This document shows, piece after piece, positions 34,076-46,217 of a DNA stretch of 64,000 nucleotides. Under the pieces are notes generated by a model that was given only the letters and a program-made list of their open reading frames with translations, made no database searches and was not told the DNA's origin. Numbering within the stretch: the first letter of the stretch is position 1; every line of letters starts with the position of its first letter. The DNA is from Acanthochlamys bracteata (taxonomy: Eukaryota; Streptophyta; Magnoliopsida; Pandanales; Velloziaceae), in NCBI GenBank assembly GCA_019914995.1, contig CM034130.1, forward strand, positions 3,906,001 through 3,970,000. The letters run 5' to 3'. The position numbers were made by a program, and so were the translations under genes.

Positions 34076-34577
34076 GAGAATCAAATTAGGGATTTAGAAT
34101 TCGAGTCGAGTAACAGTTTAAGGTTAGCTTTTTCAGTTGTTTTTTTTTTAAATTTTTTAAATACTCCAAGTTGATCCGGACGGACGGATCGTTCGGGTCA
34201 AAACGGAGCAAATGAGTTAAAATAGGTTAATTATGCAGACGGTCTATTTTGAAGACCTGGACTGCTGAAATTATGTTTGTACCGCTGAAAACTATGCTTG
34301 TAGCGCTGAAATTATCCATTAGTTTTATTAAAAACAAAGCAAATGACATTGTACTTTGCTTATGAATTTACTTTATAAGATAAGGATATTTATTGTGGAA
34401 GTAACAAGATTAAGCAATTTATTATTCTGAGATTACTATTAACCATTATTTATCAGAAACATTTTTTGTTGTGCTCTAATTACAATTTAGAACTGCTTTA
34501 GTAAAGAGTTACATGAATTCGACTCCTAGCACTATAATGACTAACTGTCAGTTTGTTGTTTAGTACTACAACTGCAG

Positions 34578-34919
34578 TTGAATGCAATATATTATCCTGA
34601 AGAAGAAGATAGGACTGGAGAAATAGAGGAAGTCCGATTGTTGAAACAAGCCTACACTTTTAGAAAAAATAGAATTAGAGTTTCTAAATCTGAGTGCTCC
34701 TGCAAAACAATCCTAAGAGTGATCATGGAAATTCATAAAAGGAGAGTTAAAAACGTTATACAACATTTTCATGATATTGAATTTATTGGCATCTATATCT
34801 CAGAAATAACTATAGAATGGCCTCCAGCAACTATAGTAGACTCCGTCGTCAAATTACAACCACCGACATGTTTGAAGCCAGAGCTCAATGACATTATTAC
34901 TCAGCTGTTTACTTTTTGA
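34578..34919 (+). CDS. Hypothetical 113-aa ORF or exon, unrecognised
   Basis: An open frame whose ATG follows an acceptor-like ACAACTGCAG. It is charged in its first half (PEEEDRTGEIEEVRLLKQ) with a Cys pair (SECSCK), and ends TQLFTF then TGA. No domain or membrane segment is recognised, and no neighbouring exon was found. It could be a relic exon of a lost gene or a chance frame in AT-rich DNA. Confidence 0.2.
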   Translation: MNAIYYPEEEDRTGEIEEVRLLKQAYTFRKNRIRVSKSECSCKTILRVIMEIHKRRVKNVIQHFHDIEFIGIYISEITIEWPPATIVDSVVKLQPPTCLKPELNDIITQLFTF

Positions 34920-37900
34920 GTCAGGCTGTGTAATATAATTAGATTTGATTATTAATTATAAGTATAATCAACAATGGGGTCGATTGAGGTTCGTTTATTT
35001 CATCTCGTGACTAGTTCTTTGGCCGTTAATATCTTTCAAGTTTTTTGGTTTAACTTTTGGCATGCTAGCTACTAGCTGAAATGCAACTCAGACGTAAACT
35101 ATCTTTGTATACTGTAAAATGCTAAAAATTTGTTAATGTGCTGCATTGTGTAATGCTTTATTGTATAACGTACTTAGAAATATTTAACTGTATGCTATAC
35201 GATCGAGATCTAATTGTACACTCGTTTTGTTAGAGACTTTTTCACGGATTGATTTGGTGAAAAATGTGTTATGTTTAAAGTCGAAGTCTTATTCTATAGA
35301 TTTGAGGAGCTTTACAGCTGTGATGACATAAAGGACATCATTTATTGGGTACATGATATCAGTTAGTATAAGAGTAGAGTATCTTATATTGTACGTCCAT
35401 TAGTATAAAAATCTTCAATTGTTATTAATTTCTTTAGCATCGGTGTATTGATATTGAAATAGATTGATCTTGCATATATCATGTCTCAAAAACATGTCAC
35501 TTATTTCTGGATATTATCTAACATAGTATATTTGTCCTTATTCCTTATCCAAGGACATATCATGCAGTTTAAACAAAATATTTCATGTACCATCGTGCTA
35601 GTAACATGTTTAGCATAGTAAAGTTTGTGCTATAAACTGAAAGAGTTGTAGGCACATCTAAGACAAACTTAGCATCCCAATAAGGCACAGCTTTTTGGTT
35701 TGCATAACAATTGGTAGTACTCGGTAAAGTATGTGAAATTTCAACTTGATTACTTGAGTTAAACACGAGTAGCTTCAGATGCCATATAGGGAGTTCTCAG
35801 CATTTAACCATGAGAAGAAAGTTATTCTTTTTGTATCCATATTTTGCCTTTACGAACAGAAAAAGTATGTGTGAATCTATCCATTAACATCAAAACCGGA
35901 GTGTATGCTTGTCGCACATTATGCCGGTAATCTTGTTTGAGAAGCTACCATAGATTATTGCGAACTAAAAGTTAAAAATTATTTATCAAAATCTTTTACA
36001 TTTGGGGGAAGTTCTCATAAGGACATACCAGTTCTTTATTAACACATATAAGCTCCAACACTCTTCACTTGCACGTTTACTTAATTATAGGCTTAGACGA
36101 TTGCGGCAATACATTTTAGGTTTATGCAAATAGGTATTCGTACAAGATGAAGTACGAAAATTTATAAAGAGTTTAAAACTTCAACCAAGAAGCTCAATCA
36201 GTTTCAGATTTTCAATGAGAGCTAGCTTTGCTAGTGATTTCCAATAAGTTTCACATAAAACCGTTTCCCTTGTTGATTCATTAGGGTTTCATGCAACTAA
36301 TTAAAACCAAGACCACAATGTGGTAATTGTATTATAGATATGAGGAGTTTGGTTCTTTTATAAAGGTGTTGCATGTGCTTAAATACAATTGTTGTTTATC
36401 AAGTCCTTAGTTGTTCCTTCAATCCAAGAAAATGAGGCTAGTTATAATACATTGTCATGATGAAAATGAGTATAACCCATATGATAGATATGTAAGACAC
36501 TCCCCATAACCATATGGTAGCTAGGGTGGGATTTATAATTGAATAAAATATAATGATATAAAAGATAGGCTTTTTAGTGACACTAAATGTATTTTCTGAG
36601 CTGTTTGGCATTTTGAAGGACACAAAGGAAAGGGCCCAAGAAAGAATGATTTCCTTCCTTCCGAATCCAGCATTCAACTAAAGGAAGGTTCACAGCTCTT
36701 GTCCATTGATTAAGTTTTTTAAATAATTCATTTTTTATGATAGAGCTAGAAATCAATCTTCTAGTTGGTTTCTTTTGCTATATTCATATACTCATAAACT
36801 TTACGTTAATCAAAGGCACAGTATGCATGTAGAACTAGACAAGGAATGTGGGGCTCTGTTTTAAATTAGATGACATGCTGTTTTGGGTGGATCTACGTGT
36901 ACAAATATTAATAGTTCAACTGAATGATACAGCGCTTGTGCACGCATGAACGAAGAATAGTGGTCTGGATATTGGCTTAATACAACTTGGGAAAGTATAT
37001 TTGGGTCCAAAGATATCCAATACACTGCCGGGTTTAATTTACTAGGATTTTGTGAATTGTGAAAAAACTTTTTAAGTTTTCTTTCTCCTCATTAAAATAA
37101 TTATACCTACAAATATGCAATCATAGACGTGACGGTTATCACTTAACTGGCCTTCAAGATGAATAAGCAGAACTTTTCAATAATGTTATTAATAGAAAGT
37201 AGGCAAAAGTCTTCTTCTATCAAATTAGTATATAATTAAAGCATGATCATTATTTCATAATTGGCCTAAAGTAGTTTAATAGTCAATTTATATACTAAAT
37301 CGATTTGTTTCGAGATGCAAGTGCTTACATGCATAGGATGGTTAACCAAGATCTCTCTGATTTGTGCACATATACACTTCTTTTTAAATATTGAGATAAG
37401 TGCACATACATCTTTCAAATCATTCCTTCTGAAAAGTAGTGCGACACTCCTCTAACAATTGAAGTATGGGTGAGAAAATGAAATAACTCCCTAAAAAGAA
37501 AGATGAATGAATCATAGAAGTAACCTTGATTTACAATAAAGGAACCAGAGAGAACTTGCTTATGTATCAATTTCTTCAGCCTCTGCTCCATGTTATGATA
37601 GGGGCACTGTGCTGATACTAACTTGATCTTTATCATCATAACCAACCATTTACAACTTCTCTTTCTTTCCCTTTTTCTTATCATTTTGGAAACTTGGATT
37701 TGGATTCATTTTAAAGATGTCTTAGATGCTATAGAGTGTATCAATTGAATGTTACTACTGGAATTCTAATTTTAGAATACATTGAGTAGCACCAAACTTT
37801 TGGATTTATTTATTTGTCAGAAAGTGACTTTTTTATGCTAATAATAAACTTTCGAATGACTTTCTATATTTAATTTTACGAATTTATTCTCATAAACTTA

Positions 37901-39240
37901 TTTTCTAATGACTTACTTTCCGACAAGAACCAAGCTCTTTGCAGAACACTAAATTTGATATATAATAGATCCTCATGTGTGATGAACGTTCAAAAATGAA
38001 AAAAAAAAAAGTTTTCAGTTTTACCAACACTCCCTATGAATTATGCAGGACTACATTTACACCTTATTAAGACCACACACAAGTATCAAATAAAAAGCTT
38101 TGGTTTTCACTTCCAAGAACCTTATGGGCTCTTTTGCTTTTGATGAAAATGAGTTACGAAAAGTGAGCTTACAAAAAAAGTGCTTATAGAAAATAAGTTT
38201 AGTTATTTGTTATGAAAAGTGAGGTTTAGAAATGGAGATTTTAGTTTTGAATATGATTGTTAAAATGGAGTTTGAAAGTGAGTGACCATAAATAGAGCTT
38301 TTAATAAAAATAACATGTAAGAAGTGTTTGGATATAATTTTTTGCGGAAAAACTGAATTCCAATACAAAGAACACACCCTACATGAAACTCCATAACAGA
38401 AGCCCTAGCTTTTGTATCGGAATCAAACACTCCAACCTAGACCCTACGGCAACCTTTTCATTATAGTAGTATAGCTTAATTGAGAGTGCGTTTAGAATTG
38501 CCTATGAAATGAAGCTTTTTTAAAATAGGAGGTATTTTTGTTCTTTTTGAAAAACGAGCTATATTTTTTTTACTTTTAAAAAATAATAAAAATATACAAT
38601 AAAAATATCTCATTACGTAAATTTTTCTACACTATCTAAATTTTGAATGTTTCGAGTTACATTTTACCTCTAATTCAAAATCGCACCAGCACTGTTCCAA
38701 AAATTCTTCTCTAGTTTATTTTTTTAAAATTTTATAAAGTATGGATAAATTGTGCATCGTACCAATTTTGTATGTATAAATTTTCTTTTTTAAAATAAAA
38801 ACAAACTCATTTCTGAAAATCTCTATCATAAGTTTCTTTTGAAAAAAAATCTTATTTTCTCATTTTTGTGACCCGTTCATAGTTAGTCAAACGTTAGACA
38901 GTTGTGTAAATCTGTTTTGCTTAAGTTCTTAGTCTTTTCTATATTGCAATTAGTTTCGGTGGAACCCCTTTCTTTCATGCCACTTGATGCAGTGGTTGCC
39001 CAGTTTTTCGTGCATATTTTACCAGCTCATCATGTGTGTCATCTTTAAAGAAGGTAACGAAAATTTATCCATCACACAAGAGGGGTATTGAGAAACTGAT
39101 CTCACATTAGACATGTATAATTCTGCACTTCTATGTAAAAATCTTGAATCTTTTCTTTAATTACCAATTCGTTTTAGATTAAATTTTTATAACTGCAGGA
39201 AGTCCTTATAAACAGCTGGGATCTTACTTCACTACATTTC
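34920..39240. other. AT-rich intergenic stretch, no gene recognised
   Basis: Read on both strands without finding a supportable gene. A 65-codon frame at 35569-35766 (minus), with sequence upstream of it that looks faintly coding, may be an unidentified gene relic. At about 38105-38390 a segment running from GGGCTCTTTTGCTTTT to AACACACCCT, with AAAGTG/CACTTT-type internal words, resembles the MITE-like repeats found again at 51-53 kb. Confidence 0.4.
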
Positions 39241-39306
39241 TATTAGCTCAACTTTCGCAGCTAGCTAGCTTCAAGCTACATCAGCAATAAAAGTACAGGG
39301 AGCATA

Positions 39307-40610
39307 ATGAAGGTAAGCTAATTGTAAGTTCGAAATTATAAGAGATCCTTTCTTCCTTAGATATTTCTAACAACAAGAATTAAGGTTAACATGTTGCAGT
39401 TGCTCAACTGGATACACAAGCTCAACCCTAGCAGTGATTACAGTAAAGTATCATCCAAGAATAAAGGTTTCCTTCATTTCTTTATAATTTTCTAATTTTA
39501 TGTAGAATTAATCTTACACGTTCGTATGAATATAATGCTAGCTGTTGTTTTTGCTGCTCGTGCACTTGAATCAGATGCCTTTTCTGTAGCAGATGCTGAG
39601 ATGGATGCGACAATTAAGGCGATGCTGCTGCACAATGTGTTTGATAACATCCTCACCATTGGTACGCTCGGGCACGAGCAGCCACCACGCCGCCCTTGAC
39701 TTCCACTTCCCTCTCCATCTCTATCTATGGACGAGCACCACCTCCTCTCAATACAATCCAGTGATAACGAGTCTAAGGATCAAGAGGTCATAAATGTTTC
39801 CGTTATGAAGTGAAAGATCGAGAAGATTTTGTCGTAGTTGAAGCACCATTCCTGCTGCCTACTCTTGAGCCAATCAAGCTAGATCCATCTTTCGTACTCC
39901 TGCAGAACGATAAGGTACGTATGACTAGTTGTTGCTTTCGTTTTAATGAAGTACTTAAAGGTGCATCTAGATAATGTACCTATTGCAGGTTGCAGGAGCA
40001 CAACTCTCTAACACTGAAATCTCACCACCATTGCTGAAAGAAGATAACGAAAGAACCGCAAAGCCGAGAACAACGCTTGCAGATCTCTTAGCAGCTACCG
40101 CTTCTGAGTTCCCAGGCTCAATTGATAGCTCCGTCACTTACGCCAATCGATATGTTGCCTAAGAATCCAAGCTTCAAAGCCAAGAAGCAAGGCCTTCTTC
40201 ACACCAAGCGCCGTGGCAACATTAAGATTGAGTTTTTTATGAAGAAAGAAGATGCGTCACTGCCGGCACCACCCACTTCCTCCAAAGTTCATCGAGTAAT
40301 GTGTAGTAATTTCCATTCTTATATAGTTTTACTCTAAATTTTGTACGCATATATGCTGTTTGCAGTTGTTACTTTTCTCCCCCATGCACACGCACGTTAA
40401 TTATAATAATCTCGCTGCTCATGTATATATATTATAGCGTTCTACTATGGGAATTACTGACGATATCTTTTTTGTAATAATGGGTAGCTGATAACAGGGG
40501 TATTGAAGAAGAAGATCTATCCAGCGAAGCCGGCCCAGCATCTGCGGCTCCAAAAAAGCTGCAAGCAAGGCAAAGTGGCAGCAGCTGAGTTGCCTATACA
40601 CTTCCGGTAA
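39307..40610 (+). pseudogene. TAC1: IGT-family gene, TAC1-like (tiller/branch angle control), with frame lesions
   Basis: The exon pattern is that of LAZY/TAC1 genes: a two-codon first exon ATG AAG (39307-39312), then 39400-39466 (LLNWIHKLN), 39575-39914, 39989-40295 and 40488-40610. Diagnostic motifs are MKLLNWIHKL at the start, the IGT motif NILTIGTLG (about 39650-39675), REDFVVVEAP, RTTLADLLAA and the C-terminal VHR-LITGVLKKKIYP. All appear in the family order, but not in one frame. A TGA at 39697-39699 follows the IGT motif, a frame change is needed before FVVVEAP, and another between TYANR and MLPKNPSF at about 40140. TAC1 proteins promote outward branch growth. Either this copy is a pseudogene or the assembly has indel errors; an alternative intron could explain at most one of the breaks. 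The C-terminal tail after KKKIYP looks unusually long. Confidence 0.65.
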
Positions 40611-42232
40611 TTAATATGAAATTCCTTTTAGCAGAGAAGAGTTTCTTAAAACGTTATATGTTGGGGCTCCCACTTATTCGCTTCAGCTTTTAGTCCAAGA
40701 ATATAGTAGAATATTCAAACTTCAATGTTCAATAGTTTTCAGCTTCCTTTTAAAATTTTTGAATAAGCTGGAAGTTAAAAGCTCTTTTACCGAAACACTA
40801 GAGTTGTCTCATTAGCGTAGCGCGTATATATGGTCCCTTTCATTCTTCATGATACCCAGGTTCGGCTCGCGATCCACATGCTAAAAACATTTTCATTGTG
40901 GATGGAATTCAAGGCTGTGCTTGCCTACACCAGTGTTACATTCATCGCTTGTTAGCTTGAAGGTCGCAATAAAAGACCCTGCGCAGAAGCTTCCGTCTGA
41001 AACTTCGTCTACTTAAATCATAGGTTTTTTCGGATTTGTAACTTTCTAAATACTTAAAGCAAATACCTTTCATTTCACTGTCTTCTCTTACGCACATGTA
41101 CTGTAATGGAGCAGGCTGATGGACGGAGTTATTCGTGCGTATGAAGAGGTTATTGGGAGCAGTTCGTTCATTTTTCAAGTGCAAAAACTATGCAAGGAGA
41201 GTTATATATATGATGTTCCATAATGATGATAATAAGTACCTTAAGGTTGACGATATAATTTATTTCGGAAGACATTTTTCTGTATAATTTCTTTTGTGTT
41301 TATAAGAGCGTACGGCTTACCAAATACTGTCTTGCATAACCTGATGGCTAAACCTGGTCATGGGCATCTAGCATATATATACACATAGAGAACAAAGAAT
41401 TAAAACTACTCTTATTCGAATTGCAATGCAAACTTAGAAATGATCTTCAAGCTCATCAACAACAAGTATGACACCAGTTCCCCATCCGCGTAAAATCCCT
41501 CGTCACCTGTGAAGCACATGACGTCAAACATATCGCTTTAACAAATTTGAAATTGCTAATGAATTCCACCGACTTCTATCCATATGGTACAGTTTTATAA
41601 GTCATACCTGTGTTTATCTAAATGAATAAAATCAATCACATTTGAGTGCTGAATGGTCCCAATATAACTTGCTATAAGAGGATGCCATCTTCCTAATGTT
41701 GCTAGATCAAATATCAGAAAACAGAATTTAATATCCGTTCAACTAGTGGGTGACCTTTAAAAATAGAAGATAAACTTGAAATATTATGAGCAGGACCGTA
41801 CATCTATGTGCGGATGCTCAGCCTTCTTAGCTCTGCAAACGGAGAGCTTCCATAAAATTCGTAAAACTTATGAGCAGCAACTGAATTTGCTGCCAATAAC
41901 TTATGGCATTGGTCCAAGATTTAAGTACGAAGCTAAAATGATAGTAAGAGAAAAATGACTCCAAACACACGTTGATGTGATTCTATAAGTACGAACCAAA
42001 CATTCTGGTCAACCTCAATATCCTCAATTTGGCGTTACTGAACTGAGGATGACATCAACATTAAAATGAGAGCAATGTTGATCATGATTACCATTTGAAT
42101 TGGCAGGCGGCTACTTGAGATGCACCAGCTAACAAGCAAGCATTGAGCAGAATTTTAACGGACCTATGAGAATAATAAAACCTCCAGAAATAAATAGAAA
42201 AGGCAGGGATATGTAGAGGATCACCGCGGCCA
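40611..42232. other. Intergenic stretch between the TAC1-like and TBC genes
   Basis: No gene supported. Several short frames exist (40942-41184 minus, 41776-41958 plus) without family features. The part nearest 42232 should include the 3' untranslated region of the TBC gene. Confidence 0.4.
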
Positions 42233-45200
42233 TCAAATCTTGTCATGAAGGGTGACTACCAGAGCATGCGCATCGTCCAGGAGCTTCCAGACATCCAACT
42301 GCCCAGCCATGCTATTGCATTCCCGCAATATCTCATCCATGCTGCTATAACTCTCTATAATCAGCTTCCTCCTCTGCAATACGCATGCCGCAATTGCATA
42401 CAGAAGCAAGTGCTCCGTTGGTGGAACCCGAGACCTTATTCTCCCCCATGCTGGCTTACCAACACCTGCTCGAATCGCTGCCTGATCTGCCCAAATCGCC
42501 TCCCACAAACATAATGTCTGGTCAAAAGTCAACTCCCTACGAAACAATACCACCACCATTCGGTATACAAAGAAGCAGTCCTCTGCTTGAAGCTTCTCCA
42601 AATGCCGGTAGAGGTGCAAGTCCTTATACTTGATGATTTTTGAGACTGTTGTCAGCTGCCTTCTAATTCCCATCTCATCCAACCTGAAGTTATGCCGGGC
42701 TTTCTTCATGAAGCTCACAAAACACCAGAATGCTTCATGATCCTCCTCCATAACAGCTAGTATGGGTGACAAAAGGTCACTCATTCCCTGGCAGTAGCCA
42801 ATCTCAGGGTCATACAGCGCATACGCCTCAAGCACTGCAACCAGGCGGGCGGCATGGTAGATCCTGCATGGCTCCAAATGATCATAGTTTTTTAAGCCAA
42901 CAACTTCAGCAGAATGTCGTGCTATGTCCTCAGACACCTCTGCTTGAGTTGGTGAGTAGATCACCCATTCAGCATTAGCACGAATAGCATCTAAACGAAT
43001 AATTCGCTGCCAAGTACCGAAGTCCTCAGTCATCTGATCTATTTTAGAAAAATCCCTTTTTAATGAAGGAACCTTGTTGTATTTTGGATTAGTTTCAGCG
43101 TCTTCTTCCATAAACATTGGCATGATTTCTGGTTCGTCATCAACAGAGGACGCAGAGGATGTCGCCTCTGTATCTGCTGTAAAATCATCAACCTGCGTCA
43201 CTCCACTTTCTTCTTCTGCATTTCCAGAGTGGCAGAGAACTTTATCTTCATGCAGTAGTTTGTCATTACCATCATCCAGATTCCCAACCTCATTTAAAAG
43301 AGAGAAACTGATTCTGTAATCTTCAAGGCCAGGGGAGTCAGGATCTTCATCATAAATAGGCTTATCCCTGCTTCTGACTTCATCTATTGCCTGCAATTCC
43401 CCAAACTTCCCATCAGGCTTGAAAAGACGTCTACATCTTCTCCGTAGTCTCTCATACTCTTTCCTGGATAAAATGACCAAAACTATAAGTAATGTTCTTT
43501 CTATGCATGCCCGTTTTCGTTTCATAAGTTTAGTACTAGATAATATTGAGAAGACAGATAGGATTGTGGTAGAAATGGTGGGTCAACCATACCTTTTCTG
43601 TGCCTTAATGACATTTCTTTCTGCCTCTGAACTTTCAAGGTGATACCTGCACCGTGGAACACTGATTCAAACAAGGTCCGTAGCAAATGAAAGAAGCTTG
43701 GAACTCTTACATATAGACTAAAAGGGAACTCAGGGAAAAGGGTTCAAATGCATGAGTATCAGAATCCATGACATTTGCAGAAATACAAAGTTATGAACTT
43801 CAATTCAAAGAATAAACAAAAGTACCGTGTAATTTGCACAACATCTGTCGTTAATAGAAAAGATGCGATGCGAATCTAAGGTAGATTGCATAAGTAGAGC
43901 CTACATAGAATTATAGGCACTCAAAAAGACAGCTCATATGTTGGGGAAACCTATTATAATGCATATTCCATAAGAGGGAGACAAAGAATTTAGTGGAAAA
44001 TTGACCAAGTCATAAAATCTAAAAGTATATCATAACCTCAAGCCAAATCAGCTACTCAAGCAGTAGCTTCTTGAGTATAGCAGCCTGTGAGGCCTCAAAA
44101 ATATCCTAGAATACAGTGAGTGCATCCCATATCAAATTACAATCCATAGATCTTCGATCATATAAAGGGAGAATCTGAATGTTGATACTGTATTTTGGAT
44201 TAGATAAACTAATAATAAAACATAACATAAGAAAGCTAGACAATAGGTACAATTTGGCACAATGAGAAACCCACATCCAGAAGATCCATAATCACTCAAT
44301 AGAACGGTGTTCCTGAAGTTGAATAAGAATGAAATGAACATAATTCTTTCAACATTCATGCCTACACTTACGGATTATTATAAGCGTTATGTTTGGAAAA
44401 TAATAAACCAAGGATTTATTGGTTTTTCGTGATTGAAGGTACAAATGAAACAATCCAACTACTATAAAAGCTTATCAATGATATAATCTCATACAGTCAA
44501 CCTAATAATGCATAAATTGGTTTGCACAATTTTCTAGAACTGTGAGCTTTTATTGTTATCTAGAGACAATTCACAATTTACAGAATTATTTAAAGTAGGA
44601 GGATTTGAGAATCCTTACAGTCCAAGAAGGAAAGGCCACACCTCTGACCTGATGCTTGGGTCAATTCCCTGTTCAAAAGGAAAGCTGAGTGACAATGATA
44701 GACGGTGATTGAAAAAAATTATTGATGTTGAACAAGGATTTGGTAAAGCCAGTTCTTGAAGAATGAGGTAGAAATAAAAGTGCTTACACCACTCCGAACT
44801 TTCTTCAAGAACTTCACTCCTCTATCTCTGAGTTTTCCATCTGGTGAAAAAAGATTCTTCCACTGATCTTGAGAGAGTGCTCGTTTTCTTTTCCTTCTAG
44901 ACCATGGTGATTTAAGCGTACCACTGAAATTACACAGAATTAACTATCACTGCTTCAATTAAAAAATATGCAAACAGTTTTGTCTAACAGTTAGAAAAGA
45001 AGAAAGATACTGGAACAGCAGAAAACCACTGAAATTACAGACACAATTAACTTTCACTGCTTTAACTAAAAAAATGTGCAAACAGTTTAGTCTAACAGTT
45101 AAAAAGAATAAAGATACTGGAAAAGCAGAAAACCAAGATAAACCACAGACATGGGAAAATACAATAACAAGAAAACAAAGGGAACTAGCTGACATAGCAA

Positions 45201-45947
45201 GCACCAAAATAAGCAATTTATGGACAGAGCAAGTATAATGTAAATCTTCAGATAATCCAAGAAAGCTGAGAACGTTTCACAGTGAAAAAATTGCACATTA
45301 TATGAGATACAAAACCCAAAAGAACAAACCTTACAAACAGATTGAGTTATATACTTTTCAGATCAAGACCAACCTACCCATCTAGCCCATTGATAACCTA
45401 GATCATTACATTTTAGAGCATCAAGAGGTAGAATAACTAAACGGGACAAGCATAACCAGCCAGTTAGTTAGTAAGAAGAGGATCAACTCTATATTAAGTT
45501 AACTAACCCCAGTTGCTCCAATTTTAGTAACTTAAGATTGGATAAAACTTCAAGACGGTTTAGAAAATCCAACAAGTTTAAACTCAAATTTTGGAAGTTA
45601 ATTATAATTAAGATACAATGTGAAAACTAATTTTGAAACTAGTTATCATTACGCTCCTTTTCTGGTAAATTCAAATAAAACATGTTTGAATTCAATTAAC
45701 CCACGAAAATGTTCCAGATCTGGAAACTAACAAGGCTACAGTGATCCAGACTAGTAAAACAAGAGACTCACCGGTCGCTGGCAACGGGGGATGACGAGGA
45801 AGAGGAAGAAGACGACGAATTGGAAGAGGCGACAACGAGCAGCGATCTCAAGTGAATCCACGACGACGATGAGCTGGAGTTCGCAGGCGAAGATGGCGAA
45901 GACGGCGATGACGACGAAGTCGTGTGTGATCGTCTCAGAGCTTTCAT
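42233..45947 (-). CDS. TBC-domain Rab GTPase-activating protein (Gyp1-like)
   Basis: Five coding exons: 45772-45947, 44788-44923, 44619-44668, 43593-43646 and 42233-43463. All introns are GT-AG in phase, giving 548 aa. The protein begins with a serine-rich low-complexity tail (residues 8-58). A conserved block PWSRRKRKRALSQDQWKNLF follows, then the first part of the TBC fold (WPFLLGLY, 114-122). An acidic linker (about 190-260) leads to the catalytic part with the arginine finger in IIRLDAIR (Arg 300) and the glutamine finger in GYCQG (Gln 364). TBC proteins speed GTP hydrolysis by Rab GTPases in membrane traffic; the Rab partner cannot be read from sequence. Both catalytic residues are present and no lesion was seen. 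The 5' leader carries a GA microsatellite. The start is fixed by family-like MKALRR and the lack of an upstream in-frame ATG in the exon. Confidence 0.93.
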
Positions 45948-45995
45948 CTAAACCTACCTAAATCTATTATTTATCCACAATTATCTAAAAATAAA

Positions 45996-46001
45996 TTAAA
46001 T

Positions 46002-46054
<53 letters not shown>

Positions 46055-46217
46055 GAAATTGTGAACTCTTGGTCTTGGCGGTGATTGTTGTTAGAGAAAT
46101 TCGGGAACGAAAAAGGACAAGGAGCTTCTGCTCCGACGCCGCCGCCAACCCACGCTGCGGTTTACCCGGTGCCGGATCTCTGCTTGAAGAAATTGGATTG
46201 CTGACAACATCACCCAA
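45996..46217 (-). CDS. Possible upstream ORF in the TBC gene leader
   Basis: A 73-codon frame beginning ATGGGAGATGTTGTC and ending in (Arg-Glu)n encoded by the GA microsatellite, 49 bp before the TBC start codon. If the transcript starts upstream of 46217, ribosomes would meet this frame first. Nothing in the peptide suggests its own function. Confidence 0.25.
46006..46052. repeat. (TC)n/(GA)n microsatellite, 47 bp
   Basis: Uninterrupted TC dinucleotides 59 bp upstream of the TBC start codon; GA on the coding strand. Such GA tracts are common in plant core promoters and leaders and vary in length. Confidence 0.95.

Noticed and set aside
37415-37684. 89-codon minus-strand frame as a gene
   Set aside because: Starts with a basic low-complexity run, has no domain, no splice partners and no promoter-like context.
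42245-43319. Several plus-strand frames of 70-89 codons
   Set aside because: Shadows of the large TBC exon on the minus strand.
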